62,760 bases of DNA, taken from NCBI GenBank assembly GCA_040220455.1, contig JAVJUS010000062.1, forward strand, positions 1-62,760. The letters are read 5' to 3'. The position numbers and the translations under genes were made by a program. This stretch comes from JAVJUS01 sp040220455 (GTDB lineage: Bacteria; Pseudomonadota; Alphaproteobacteria; DSM-16000; Inquilinaceae). Of this stretch, positions 39,887-55,010 are shown piece by piece (position 1 is the first letter of the stretch; each line of letters begins with the position of its first letter). Below the pieces are notes generated by a model. It did not search any database. It worked only from the letters and a program-made list of their open reading frames with translations, and was not told where the DNA came from.

Positions 39887-41232
39887 CGCCCCGCCTGATC
39901 CGGACGGCCGCCGCCGCGGGCCTGGCGCTCGTCGCCGCGGCGTGCGCTCCGTTGGAGCCGCAAGAGGCGCCCGTGGGCCCGTCGGGATCCGGCGCGCTCG
40001 CCGGCGCGCCCGGCCTCGCCCCGCTGTTCGAGGCCTTCGCCGCGCTGGAGGACGGCACCGCCGGCGCGCCGGTGGTGCTCGTCCAGCTCGGCGACAGCCA
40101 TACCGCCGGCGACGCCTTCACCGGCCGGCTGCGCGCCCGGCTGCAGGACCGCTTCGGCGATGCCGGACGGGGCATGCTGCCGCCCGGGGAGCCCTTCGAC
40201 TACTACGCTCCCACCGACGTCGCCGTGGAGCAGAGCGACGGCTGGACCGTTCACCGGGCCGGTCGCACCGGGCCGGGCGATCCGCCGATCGGACTCGCCG
40301 GCTTCGCCGTCACCTCGGCCGATCCCGACGCGACGATCCGGGCCCTGCCCGATCCGGCCGCCCCCCTGCCAACCCGCGCCAGCCTCGGCGTCGCCCGGGG
40401 GCCCGGCGGCGGCACGCTCGCCGTGACGGTCGAGCCGGCGGACGGCGAGGCACTGACCTATCGCGTCGTCACCGAGGGGCGCCAGCCTCGCCTGGCCCGG
40501 TTCGCGCTCCCGCCGGCCGGGCCGATCGCGGCGCTTTCGCTGGCGCCGGTCGGCGACGGGCCGGTGACGCTGACCGACGTCACGCTGGAGCGGGACGGAC
40601 CCGGCATCGCGCTGGACAGCCACGGCCTGGTCGGCGCGACGGTCGCCGTGCTCGACGCCGCCGACCGGCTGGAGCGCGACCGCCAGCTCGCCGCGCGCGA
40701 CCCGGCGGCGGTGCTGGTCGCCTTCGGCACCAACGAGGCGTTCTCCGGCATCGCCAGGCGCGACGCCTATGCGCTGGCGTTCCGCGACGCCGTGGGTGCG
40801 CTGGCCGATGCCGTGCCAGACGCGGCGATTCTCGTGGTCGGCCCGCCGGACGGCAATCGCCGGCCCGAGGGCTGCTCCGCGGAAGAGACGACCATCTGCC
40901 TCGGCGATCCGACGCGCGCCGCGGAGGCGGCCGCCGACGGGCTCTGCGCCTGGACGCCGCCGGCCGATCTGGCCACCGTCCAGGGCGTCCAGGCCGGCGT
41001 CGCCGCGGTCGAGGGCTGGGCCTTCTGGGACTGGCGGGAAACCATGGGTGGCGCCTGCGGCATGCACGATCTGGCGACGGCGGAGCCGCCGCTGGCCTGG
41101 CCGGACCATGTCCACCTCACCCCGGACGGCTACGCCCGTTCGGCCGACACCCTGTTCGACGATCTGATGGGCGCCTATGCCGCCTGGCGCGCCGGCACGC
41201 CGGTCGCCGCGGCCGGCCGCCCGGGCTCATGA
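39883..41232 (+). CDS. SGNH-type lipoprotein
   Basis: A 449-residue protein starting at a GTG that overlaps the previous stop. It has a lipoprotein signal (AGLALVAAACAPLEP, with Cys as lipid site), an SGNH block I VLVQLGDSHTAGDAFTGRLR, block III AFGTNEAF, and the late DHVHLTPDGYARSADTLF with Asp/His. A long insertion separates blocks I and III (residues ~95-280). With the preceding hydrolase and the MBOAT protein it should form an O-acetylation system comparable to AlgI-AlgJ/AlgX. Confidence 0.82.
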   Translation: MTPRLIRTAAAAGLALVAAACAPLEPQEAPVGPSGSGALAGAPGLAPLFEAFAALEDGTAGAPVVLVQLGDSHTAGDAFTGRLRARLQDRFGDAGRGMLPPGEPFDYYAPTDVAVEQSDGWTVHRAGRTGPGDPPIGLAGFAVTSADPDATIRALPDPAAPLPTRASLGVARGPGGGTLAVTVEPADGEALTYRVVTEGRQPRLARFALPPAGPIAALSLAPVGDGPVTLTDVTLERDGPGIALDSHGLVGATVAVLDAADRLERDRQLAARDPAAVLVAFGTNEAFSGIARRDAYALAFRDAVGALADAVPDAAILVVGPPDGNRRPEGCSAEETTICLGDPTRAAEAAADGLCAWTPPADLATVQGVQAGVAAVEGWAFWDWRETMGGACGMHDLATAEPPLAWPDHVHLTPDGYARSADTLFDDLMGAYAAWRAGTPVAAAGRPGS

Positions 41233-41273
41233 GGGCGGCGGACGGCGGGACCCGCGCCGGGGCGGGGCGCTGA

Positions 41274-42695
41274 ATGCTCTTCCCGACGATCGATTTCGCG
41301 CTGTTCTTCCTGGTCGTCTTCGCGGCGAGCTGGGCACTGTACCGCCAACCCGCCGGGCGCAAGACGCTGCTGGTGGCGGCGAGCTACGTCTTCTACGGCT
41401 ACTGGGACTGGCGCTTCTGCCTGCTGCTGGCCGGCAGCTCGGTCGTCAACTGGGCGGCCGGCCGGGCGATCGACGCGCTCGACGACCCGCGCCAGCGCCG
41501 CATCGTGACCGGGCTGGCCGTGGCCGCCAATCTCGGCGTGCTCGGCCTTTTCAAGTATTACGGCTTCTTCATCCGGTCGCTCAACGACCTGTTCTATTCC
41601 ATCGGCCTGGAAAGGGAATTGCCGTTCCTGGAGATCATCCTGCCGGTCGGCATCTCCTTCTTCACCTTCCAGGGCATCTCCTATGTCGTCGACGTCCATC
41701 GTGGCGAGGTCCGGGCCCAGCGCTCGCTGCTCAACGTCCTGCTCTACATCTCCTTCTTCCCGCAGCTCGTCGCCGGGCCGATCGTGCGCGCCTCGACCTT
41801 CATGCCGCAGATCGAGCGGCCGCGCGATCCCGACCGGGTGCTGGCCACCTTCGGGATCGTCCTGATCCTGGCCGGGCTGTTCAAGAAGATGGTCATCGCC
41901 AACTACCTGGCGACGGAGATGGTCGACCTGGTCTTCCTCGACCCGTTCTTCTACGGCCCGGTCGACCTGCTGCTGGCGGTCTACGGCTACGCGGTGCAGA
42001 TCTACTGCGACTTCTCGGCCTATTCCGACATCGCGATCGGGGTGGCGGCGCTGCTGGGATACCGCTTCCCGAAGAACTTCGACCAGCCCTACCGCGCGCA
42101 GAGCCTGCGGGAGTTCTGGCGCCGCTGGCACATTTCGCTGTCGACCTTCCTGCGCGACTACCTGTTCATTCCGCTGGGCGGCAGCCGGCCCGACGCGCGC
42201 GGCCGGACGCGCACGGCGCGCAACCTGATGATCACCATGGTGCTGGGTGGCGTCTGGCACGGCGCGGCCTGGACCTTCGTCTTCTGGGGCGTCCTGCACG
42301 GTGCCGGGCTGGTGGTCGAGCGCTGGCTCGGCCTCGGCCGGGTCGACGGCGAGCGGTCGCTGTGGCGGCGCGTTCTCGCCGGCGTCGTCGTGTTCCACTT
42401 CGTCTGCCTCGCCTGGATCTTCTTCCGGGCGGAGACCTTCGACATCGCCCTGACCTATCTGGCCGGCTTCGCCCGGCTCGACGCACCGATCGAGTTCGCC
42501 ACGCCCTTCGTCCTGGTCCTGCTGGCAGCGGGTTTCGCGGGCCAACTCCTGCCGCCCGACCTGCCGGCGCGCGTCGCCGGCCGCCTGCGCCCGCTGCCGC
42601 CGGTGGCGCTGGGCGCGCTGGCCGGCCTGACGCTCGCCGTCATCGACGCCCTCGCCCCGGCCGGCGTCGCCCCCTTCATCTACTTCCAGTTCTGA
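41274..42695 (+). CDS. MBOAT-family O-acyltransferase (AlgI-like)
   Basis: A 473-residue polytopic membrane protein. The MBOAT marks are LLVAASYVFYGYWDWRFCLL, PVGISFFTFQGISYVVDV, YCDFSAYSDIAIGVAALLG, EFWRRWHISLSTFLRDYLF, and the invariant His in MVLGGVWHGAAWTFVFWG. It hands acyl groups, usually acetate, across the membrane to the two SGNH proteins encoded upstream. The modified polymer is not identified. It starts 41 bases after the SGNH lipoprotein gene. Confidence 0.92.
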   Translation: MLFPTIDFALFFLVVFAASWALYRQPAGRKTLLVAASYVFYGYWDWRFCLLLAGSSVVNWAAGRAIDALDDPRQRRIVTGLAVAANLGVLGLFKYYGFFIRSLNDLFYSIGLERELPFLEIILPVGISFFTFQGISYVVDVHRGEVRAQRSLLNVLLYISFFPQLVAGPIVRASTFMPQIERPRDPDRVLATFGIVLILAGLFKKMVIANYLATEMVDLVFLDPFFYGPVDLLLAVYGYAVQIYCDFSAYSDIAIGVAALLGYRFPKNFDQPYRAQSLREFWRRWHISLSTFLRDYLFIPLGGSRPDARGRTRTARNLMITMVLGGVWHGAAWTFVFWGVLHGAGLVVERWLGLGRVDGERSLWRRVLAGVVVFHFVCLAWIFFRAETFDIALTYLAGFARLDAPIEFATPFVLVLLAAGFAGQLLPPDLPARVAGRLRPLPPVALGALAGLTLAVIDALAPAGVAPFIYFQF

Positions 42696-42709
42696 GCCAT
42701 CCTGCCGCC

Positions 42710-43009
42710 ATGCCAGCGCCGCCCGACCCTCCCCCCGCCCATCCCCATCCCGCCCCCGGCTGGCCGCCCGCGCCGGCCTGGACGGTGGGACAGACGGCCA
42801 CTGCGCTGGGCGCCGGCGGGGCGGTCGCGGCGGTCCTCGCCTCCGGGCGCATCCGGGACTGGGCCTTCAACCTGCCGCTGTCCCTCGGCCCGGTGCGCGA
42901 GGGGCTGTTCGCGGCGGCGGATACGTGGCATGCCTGGATGGTGGCGCTCGGCGCGTCAGGGTTGCAGGATCACCTGCGCGCGGCGGTCGAGGCGCTGCGC
43001 TTCCTGTAG
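42710..43009 (+). CDS. Small protein following MBOAT
   Basis: A 99-residue protein with a Pro/His-rich N-terminus (PPDPPPAHPHPAPGWPP), one membrane segment (GQTATALGAGGAVAAVLASG) and an amphipathic C-terminus (ALGASGLQDHLRAAVEALRFL). It begins 14 bases after the MBOAT stop and is probably the last gene of that operon. I do not recognise the family. A membrane anchor for the acylation complex would fit. Confidence 0.6.
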   Translation: MPAPPDPPPAHPHPAPGWPPAPAWTVGQTATALGAGGAVAAVLASGRIRDWAFNLPLSLGPVREGLFAAADTWHAWMVALGASGLQDHLRAAVEALRFL

Positions 43010-43057
43010 GCCTTCGGCCCGCATGCCCGTGAGCCCGACGCCCCGGAGCCTTCGCCG

Positions 43058-44737
43058 ATGACGCTCGCCCCGCCCCGCACCGGCGCCCGCGCCCTGGTCG
43101 ACACCCTGCTCGTCCACGGGGTCGAGCGGGCCTTCTGCGTGCCGGGGGAAAGCTACCTGGCGGTGCTCGACGCGCTCTACGACTCCCGCGACGCCATCGA
43201 CCTTGTGGTCTGCCGGCAGGAGGGCGGCGCGGCCTACATGGCCGAGGCGCACGGCAAGCTGGCGGGCCTGCCCGGAATCTGCTTCGTCACCCGCGGACCG
43301 GGCGCGGCCAACGCCTCGATCGGCGTCCATGTGGCGCGGCAGGACTCGACGCCCATGATCTTGTTCGTGGGCCTGCCGGCCCGGCGGACGGCGGGGCGCG
43401 AGGCGTTCCAGGAATTCGACCTGGCCCGCGTCTTCGGCGCCTGGGCGAAGGACGCCTTCGTGGTCGACGCCGCCGACCGCATGCCGGAGCTGGTCGCCCG
43501 CGCCTTCCACCGCGCGACCGCCGGCCGGCCGGGCCCGATCGTCGTCGGCCTGCCCGAGGACGTGCTGGTCGAGCCGACGGACGCGCCGGACACCGGCGCT
43601 TATACCCGGGTCGAGGCGGCGCCGGGCGCCGACGCGCTCGCCCGGCTGCGGGCCCTGCTCGCCGCCGCGCGCCGGCCGCTGATGATTCTGGGCGGCGGCG
43701 GGTGGAGTGCGGCCGCGCGCCAGGACGTCGAGGCCTTCGCCGAGGCGAACCGCCTGCCGGTCGCCGCCGCCTTCCGCCGGCAGGACTATATCGACAACGA
43801 CCATGCCAACTATGTCGGCGACCTCGGCATCGGGCCGAACCCGGCGCTCGCCGCTGCCGTGCGCGACACCGACCTGATCCTGGCGCTCGGCACCCGCCTG
43901 GGGGAGATCGCGACCTCGGACTATACCCTGCTGACGCCGCCTGAGCCGGCGCAGACCCTGATCCATGTCCATGCCGACCCGGACGAGCTGGGTCGGGTCT
44001 ACCGCCCCGCGCTCGCCGTGCCGGCCGCCTCGACGCCGGCGGCCGCGGGCTTGCGCGCGCTCGAGCCGATCCCGGACCCGCCCTGGGCTAGCCATACGGC
44101 GGCGCTGCGCGCGGCCTACGAGGCCTGGCGCCGGCCGGAGCCGATGCCCGGCCCGGTCCAGCTCGGCGAGATCGTCGCCTGGCTGGCCGAGCGGCTGCCG
44201 GGCGACGCCATCGTCACCAACGGTGCCGGCAACTATGCCGGCTGGATCGGCCGGCACTTCGTCTTCCACGGCTGGCGCGGCCAGCTCGGCCCCACGGCCG
44301 GGGCCATGGGCTACGGCGTGCCGGCGGCGGTCGCCGCCAAGCGCGCGCATCCCGACCGGATCGTCGTCTCGGTCAATGGCGACGGCTGTTTCCTGATGAA
44401 CGGCCAGGAGCTCTCGACGGCCGCGCGCTACGGCCTGGACGTGGTCTTCCTGGTGGTCGACAACGCCATGTATGGCACGATCCGCATGCATCAGGAAAAG
44501 ACCTACCCCGCGCGGGTCTGGGGCACCGATCTGGTCAACCCGGACTTCGTCGCCCTGGCCCGCGCCCATGGCTGCCATGCCGAGCGGGTCGAGACGACCG
44601 ACGCCTTCGCCCCGGCCTTCGAGCGGGCACTCGCCGCCGGCGGGCCGGCGCTGATCCACCTGCCGATCGACCCCGACGCGATCAGCCACCGAACGACCCT
44701 CGCCGCCCTGCGCGGCGCGGCTGCCGGCCATCCCTGA
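43058..44737 (+). CDS. Thiamine-diphosphate enzyme of the acetolactate synthase type
   Basis: A 559-residue ThDP enzyme. The catalytic Glu is in CRQEGGAAYMAEAHG, the middle FAD/ADP-type domain has PLMILGGGGWSAAARQDVEA, and the ThDP motif is NGDGCFLMNGQELSTAAR followed by VDNAMYGTIRMHQ. It could be an acetolactate synthase-like, benzoylformate-type or oxalyl-CoA-type decarboxylase. The sequence gives no decisive clue, and no small regulatory subunit (ilvN) follows. It lies 61 bases before the hydantoinase gene on the same strand. Confidence 0.85.
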   Translation: MTLAPPRTGARALVDTLLVHGVERAFCVPGESYLAVLDALYDSRDAIDLVVCRQEGGAAYMAEAHGKLAGLPGICFVTRGPGAANASIGVHVARQDSTPMILFVGLPARRTAGREAFQEFDLARVFGAWAKDAFVVDAADRMPELVARAFHRATAGRPGPIVVGLPEDVLVEPTDAPDTGAYTRVEAAPGADALARLRALLAAARRPLMILGGGGWSAAARQDVEAFAEANRLPVAAAFRRQDYIDNDHANYVGDLGIGPNPALAAAVRDTDLILALGTRLGEIATSDYTLLTPPEPAQTLIHVHADPDELGRVYRPALAVPAASTPAAAGLRALEPIPDPPWASHTAALRAAYEAWRRPEPMPGPVQLGEIVAWLAERLPGDAIVTNGAGNYAGWIGRHFVFHGWRGQLGPTAGAMGYGVPAAVAAKRAHPDRIVVSVNGDGCFLMNGQELSTAARYGLDVVFLVVDNAMYGTIRMHQEKTYPARVWGTDLVNPDFVALARAHGCHAERVETTDAFAPAFERALAAGGPALIHLPIDPDAISHRTTLAALRGAAAGHP

Positions 44738-44798
44738 GACCGCCCGCCGCCTCGACCACCACCGCCTCCTCTCCGCCCCCGCGCCCCGGACCGACGCC

Positions 44799-48428
<3,630 letters not shown>

Positions 48429-48463
48429 GAACGGGCGCGCCGGCCCGGGAACCGGCCCGTTTC

Positions 48464-48551
48464 GTAGGTCGGTCGAGCGGCAGCGAGCCCGACGTCGCGG
48501 TCACCCGGCCCGGCCGGCGCCCGTCGGGTTCGCTTCGCTCAGCCGACCTAC
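48464..48551. repeat. GTAGGTCGG palindrome pair
   Basis: Arms 48464-48493 and 48523-48551 face each other, beyond the hydantoinase stop and between convergent genes. Confidence 0.85.
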
Positions 48552-48567
48552 GACGTCGATGCGGATC

Positions 48568-48598
48568 ATAGGTCGGTCGAGCGGCGGCGAGCTCGACG
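48568..48598. repeat. GTAGGTCGG-type single arm
   Basis: ATAGGTCGGTCGAGCGGCGG followed by CGAGCTCGACG. Third arm in the same gap, in tandem with the left arm of the pair 100 bases before. Confidence 0.75.
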
Positions 48599-48644
48599 TC
48601 GCGGGCCGTCGGCCCGGCCCGTCGGCCCGGCCCGCGCCCTGCCC

Positions 48645-49784
<1,140 letters not shown>

Positions 49785-49937
49785 CGCGCACCACTCCCTG
49801 GGGTCGGGCGGATCGCGGCGGGGACCGGTGCCGTCCGGTCCGGGCGTCCGCGCCGCCCCTTCTCGAGCATGTTGTTCGCGGCCGGCGGCGGGCCGGGCGG
49901 GGATCACCCGCCGCGCCGCCGACCGTCTCGCGTAGTC

Positions 49938-50777
49938 CTAGCCCTTCACCGCGCCGGCCGTCAGGCCCGAGACGATCTTACGCTGGAAGATGAGCACCAG
50001 CACGATCAAGGGTACCGTAACGATCACCGAGGCCGCCATGATATTGCCCCACGGCAGCTCGAACTGACTGGCGCCGGTGATCAGGGCGATCGCCACGGGC
50101 ACCGTGCGCATCTCGTTCGTCAGCGTGAAGGTCAGGGCGAAAAGGAACTCGTTCCACGCCTGGATGAAGGCGAGCAGACCGGTCGTCGCCAGCGCGGGGC
50201 CGAGCAGCGGCATGAACACCTTGGTGATCGTCTGCCACGGATTGGCGCCGTCGACGATCGCCGCCTCCTCCAGCTCCTTGGGCAGTTCCCGCATGAAGGT
50301 GGTCAGGATCCACACCGTGAACGGCAGGGTCATGATCAGGTAGCTGAGGATCAGGCCCCACAGGTTGTTGTAGAGGTTGAGGAACCGGATCAGCTCGAAC
50401 AGGCCGGACAGCACGGCCACCTGCGGGAACATGGAGACGCCGAGGACGACGAGCAGGATCGTCGACTTGCCGCGGAAGTAGATGCGGCCCAGCGCGTAGG
50501 ACGCCGTCACCGCCAGGAACAGCGAGATGATCACCGTCATCAACGCGACGAAGATCGAGTTGCCGATGTTCCGGGCGAAGGGCTGCTCGGCGAAGACCGC
50601 GACATAGTTGGTCCAGGCCGGATCCGGCGGCACGAAGTCGACGCGGAACAGCTCGGTGCCCGCCTTCAGCGACGACACGATCGCCCAGTAGAAGGGGAAG
50701 ATCGTGTAGACGATGATGATCGCGATCAGGATGTAGAAGACGGTGCGCCAGAGGCGGCGCTGAAGCTTTGCGCTCAT
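49938..50777 (-). CDS. Sugar ABC importer permease, MalG type (second system)
   Basis: A 279-residue permease with six predicted membrane segments, the EAA loop EEAAIVDGANPWQTITKVFM followed by PLLGPALATTGLLAFIQAWN, and a C-terminus KIVSGLTAGAVKG. It starts 3 bases after the stop of the first permease. Confidence 0.9.
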   Translation of the reverse strand: MSAKLQRRLWRTVFYILIAIIIVYTIFPFYWAIVSSLKAGTELFRVDFVPPDPAWTNYVAVFAEQPFARNIGNSIFVALMTVIISLFLAVTASYALGRIYFRGKSTILLVVLGVSMFPQVAVLSGLFELIRFLNLYNNLWGLILSYLIMTLPFTVWILTTFMRELPKELEEAAIVDGANPWQTITKVFMPLLGPALATTGLLAFIQAWNEFLFALTFTLTNEMRTVPVAIALITGASQFELPWGNIMAASVIVTVPLIVLVLIFQRKIVSGLTAGAVKG

Positions 50778-50780
50778 GGC

Positions 50781-51851
50781 TCAGCGCTCCTGGAAGTTGA
50801 CGCGCCCGAGGGCGATGTAGGTCACCGTGAAGGCCGCGATGATCAGGAACAGCATCGTCGACGCCGCCGAGCCGTAGCCCACGTTCTGGAAGTCGACGAG
50901 TTGTTGTCGCGCGAAGACCGACATCATCATCGTGTCGCGACTGTTCGAGGTCAGCACGTAGACCAGGTCGAACATTCTCAGCGCGTCGAGCGATCGGAAG
51001 ATGATCGCCACCATCAAGGCCGGCCGGATCAGCGGCAGCGTCACCCTGAGGAAGGTGCGCACCGGGTGGATGCCGTCCACCTTCGCCGCCTCGTAGATCT
51101 CCCCCGGCAGGAGCTGCAGGGCGGCCAGCACCAGCAATGCCATGAACGGCGTCGTCTTCCAGACGTCGACCGCGATCACCGAGGGCAGGGCCAGCGCGCT
51201 TTCCGCCGTCCAGGCGGCACGTTCCGACAGGACACCCAGACCCAGCAGCATCTCGTTGACCACGCCGTACTGGTCGTTGAGCATCCAGCCCCACATCTGG
51301 GCGGAGACGACCGTCGGAATGGCCCAGGGAATCAGCACCGCCGCGCGGAGCAGGCCGCGTCCCGGTATGTGGGCGTTCAACGTCAGCGCGATGGCGGTGC
51401 CGAGGATGACCTCCAGGCCCACCGAGAACAGGCTGAAGACGACCGTGTTCCAGACCGAGCGCCACCACAGCCCGTCGACCAGCATGCCCTGCCAGTTGAA
51501 CACCTGGCTCTTGTCGACGGTCCCCTGATAGGGCTCCCCGGTATCGAGATCGACGAACTCGCCCTCGTCCGGCATCCAGACGAGCGCCGCGTTGTCCGGC
51601 TCCCAGAAGACGAAGTAGCCGCCGAGCTCCTCGTCGTAGTCGTTCAGGTTCGGCCCGTAGAACAGGTAGTTGTCGAAGCCGACGAAGTTGGTCTCCTCGC
51701 CGGCGGTCAGCGAGGCATCCGTGAAACTGAAGATGAAGGTGCGCAGGAGGGGCCAGCCGGCCACGAGCGTCAGCACGACCAGCATCGGCACCAGAAACAT
51801 CCAGGCCGAGCGAACGCGCTGACGGGTGAGCTGCGATGCGCGGACGGTCAT
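50781..51851 (-). CDS. Sugar ABC importer permease, MalF type with enlarged loop (second system)
   Basis: A 356-residue permease. After the first membrane segment (AWMFLVPMLVVLTLVAGWPL) there is an unusually long periplasmic loop of about 80 residues rich in Asp, Glu, Tyr and Trp (NLNDYDEELGGYFVFWEPDN, then GEFVDLDTGEPYQGTVDK). This enlarged region suggests a MalF-P2-like contact with the binding protein. The EAA loop reads YEAAKVDGIHPVRTFLRVTL. ATG at 51851. Confidence 0.88.
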   Translation of the reverse strand: MTVRASQLTRQRVRSAWMFLVPMLVVLTLVAGWPLLRTFIFSFTDASLTAGEETNFVGFDNYLFYGPNLNDYDEELGGYFVFWEPDNAALVWMPDEGEFVDLDTGEPYQGTVDKSQVFNWQGMLVDGLWWRSVWNTVVFSLFSVGLEVILGTAIALTLNAHIPGRGLLRAAVLIPWAIPTVVSAQMWGWMLNDQYGVVNEMLLGLGVLSERAAWTAESALALPSVIAVDVWKTTPFMALLVLAALQLLPGEIYEAAKVDGIHPVRTFLRVTLPLIRPALMVAIIFRSLDALRMFDLVYVLTSNSRDTMMMSVFARQQLVDFQNVGYGSAASTMLFLIIAAFTVTYIALGRVNFQER

Positions 51852-51992
51852 GAGCGTTTCCCCGGGTGGCGGTTCTTCGTTTCGGCTTCTTCGAGGGGCC
51901 GATGGAAGGTGACCGGGGGGCACGCCGGCACCGGTGGAGCCAGCGGGAACCCGACGGTCGCCCGATGGGCGGCAACGCGGCGGGGACGGCGC

Positions 51993-52034
51993 GGCCGGCC
52001 CCGGACGGCGCGCCTGGCGCCGCCGGGGCCGGCC
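51993..52034 (-). other. Strong hairpin between binding-protein and permease genes
   Basis: GGCCGGCCCCGG (51993-52004) pairs perfectly with CCGGGGCCGGCC (52023-52034), with an 18-base loop that can itself pair. Like the hairpin at 21125-21151 it follows the binding-protein gene and may limit permease expression. Confidence 0.6.
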
Positions 52035-52046
52035 GGCCTTCGCGGG

Positions 52047-53330
52047 TTACCAGCGACCGCCGCGGCTCATGCGGATGAGCTCGGACTCGAGGCTGTCGAG
52101 ATTGCTCGCCGCGTCGCCGTCGCCCGAGAGCGTGGCGTGCACGGCGTTCCAGAACGCGCTCGACACCTCGTTGTACTTGGCGCCGGTCACGCCCGACGGG
52201 CGGGCGACGGCGTTGGTGAAGGTGTCGTAGAGCTCACCGAAGAACGGGCTCGCCTCCAGGACGTCCTCGTCCTCGTAGAGCGAGGCGATGGTCGGGTTGT
52301 AGGAGCCCACGATCGCCCGGCGCTTCTGCTCCTCGGCGCTGGTCAGGTAGCTCACCAGGTCGGCCGCGATCTCCGGATTGGCCGAGTACTGCGAGACCGC
52401 GAGTTGCCAGCCGCCCAGCGTGCCGCTGTTCTTGCCGTCCTCGCCGCCCTTCGGCAGGGCCGAGACGCCGATATTGCCGGCGATCGGGCTGTCCTCGGAC
52501 TGGCCGAGCGCCCAGGCGTAGGGCCAGTTGCGCATGAAGGCGGCGTTGCCCGACTGGAAGACGCCGCGCGCCTCTTCCTCGGTGTAGTTGAGCACGCCCT
52601 CCGGCGAGATCTCGCCGACCCAGGAGGCCGCCAGATCGATCGCCTCGACGGCGTTCGGGTTGTTCACCGTGATCGAGCCGTCGTCGGCGACGATCGTGCC
52701 GCCGTTGAAGCTGTCGATCCACTCCAGCGCGTCGCAGGTCAGCCCCTCGTAGGCGCGGCCCTGCCAGACGAAGCCCCAGAAGCGGTCGTTGCCTTCCGCG
52801 CGCTCGCCGTCCTGGATGGTCTGCGCCGCCGAGGTCAACTCCGTCCAGGTGGTCGGCGGCTCGAGGTCGTACTTGTCCAGCAGGTCGGTGCGGTAGTAGA
52901 GGATGCCCGCATCGGTGAACCACGGCATCGCCTTGAGCTCGCCACCGATCGTGTTGTTCTCGACGATCGGCGTGAAGTGCTCGTCGACCGTCTCCTGTTC
53001 GACGTACTGGGACAGGTCGATGAAGTGGCTGCCCAGGATGCCCGGCCAGATGACATCGATCTGGAACACGTCGATGTCCGTCGCCTCGGCGCTGAGGATC
53101 TGCTGGTAGAGCGCCAGACGCTCGGTCGTGCTGTTGGGCGTCGAGACGATCTCGACCTCGTGGCCGGTTTCGGCTTCCCACGCCTCGACGCCCGACTGGC
53201 AGAGCTCCAGCTCGATTCCCACGGCGCCGCAGGAGATCGAAATCTCTGCGGCGTTGGCCGGCGCCGAAGCGGCGGCGAACGCCAGGCCCGCGCCGGCGGC
53301 GAGGGCGAGAGCGGAAACGGCTGCTTTCAC
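52047..53330 (-). CDS. Sugar ABC importer solute-binding protein (second system)
   Basis: A 427-residue family 1 extracellular binding protein with signal peptide SALALAAGAGLAFAAASAPA. The mature part shows IDVFQIDVIWPGILGSHFID, AGILYYRTDLLDKYDLEPPT and SGTLGGWQLAVSQYSANPEI, the order typical of trehalose/maltose-type binders of rhizobia and relatives. The first codon is GTG at 53330 with GGAGG 5 bases upstream. The operon order is binding protein, permease, permease, ATPase. An alpha-glucoside such as trehalose is a guess, helped only weakly by the otsA genes elsewhere in the window. Confidence 0.87.
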   Translation of the reverse strand: MKAAVSALALAAGAGLAFAAASAPANAAEISISCGAVGIELELCQSGVEAWEAETGHEVEIVSTPNSTTERLALYQQILSAEATDIDVFQIDVIWPGILGSHFIDLSQYVEQETVDEHFTPIVENNTIGGELKAMPWFTDAGILYYRTDLLDKYDLEPPTTWTELTSAAQTIQDGERAEGNDRFWGFVWQGRAYEGLTCDALEWIDSFNGGTIVADDGSITVNNPNAVEAIDLAASWVGEISPEGVLNYTEEEARGVFQSGNAAFMRNWPYAWALGQSEDSPIAGNIGVSALPKGGEDGKNSGTLGGWQLAVSQYSANPEIAADLVSYLTSAEEQKRRAIVGSYNPTIASLYEDEDVLEASPFFGELYDTFTNAVARPSGVTGAKYNEVSSAFWNAVHATLSGDGDAASNLDSLESELIRMSRGGRW

Positions 53331-53939
53331 TGGGACCTCCCTGGTCGACTGTGTCCGTTCGATTGGGGCGCGGCGGTGGCCCGCTGCCCACTTTTTCTGG
53401 TTGTTATCGCACGCCCGACTGCAGAGGAGCGTAGTCGGCAACACCTTGAATGGCAAGGCTGGCCGGCCCCCGCTTCCTAGGGGAATCCGGGCGCGACCCC
53501 GACGGTCGGCGACCGGGCCGCTCGCGCGAGGATTGTTGCGCTGCAGCAAGATGAATCGCGCGGCGACAGGTCTTTCAGCCTTTGCGGGTACCCTGTCACC
53601 GGAGACCGCTGCGCGCCCTCGGTGCGCCGCCGGCCGGCGGCTCGGGCGCGCTCGAGCATGACGATCGCCAGCAGGCGAAACGATGAGGCGGGCGCCGCGT
53701 GATGCGGGCGCCGTGCGATGGACAACACGCTAAAGATGCAGACGCGACACACCCGCCGGTCCGCTTCGAGACCGAAAGCGGACGAAAGCGTGCGAAGACG
53801 GCCACGGCGCCAGGGGACAGCCGGTCGGCCAAGCCGCCGACCGCGGCCCACCGGCTCACGGCTTCGTGATCGCGGCGAGCCGCGACGAGGCTCGATGCCC
53901 GGGCACACCGCCGGCGACGCCGCGCGACAAGGGCCCGGG
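53331..53939. other. Intergenic region between importer and dehydrogenase genes
   Basis: About 600 bases. Apart from the possible importer promoter I find no gene: the open frames across it are GC-driven, rich in Arg, Ala and Pro, and lack ribosome sites. It should contain the 3' end region of the dehydrogenase message. Confidence 0.5.
53428..53456 (-). promoter_or_regulatory. Possible promoter of the second sugar importer
   Basis: On the minus strand TTGCCA (53451-53456), 17 bases, TACGCT (53428-53433), about 100 bases ahead of the binding-protein start. Confidence 0.4.

Positions 53940-55010
<1,071 letters not shown>

Noticed and set aside
43058..44737. Sulfopyruvate decarboxylase or sulfoacetaldehyde acetyltransferase linked to the sulfosugar island
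   Set aside because: It is a ThDP enzyme but lies 18 kb from the island next to a hydantoinase gene, without the operator motif; nothing ties it to sulfonates.
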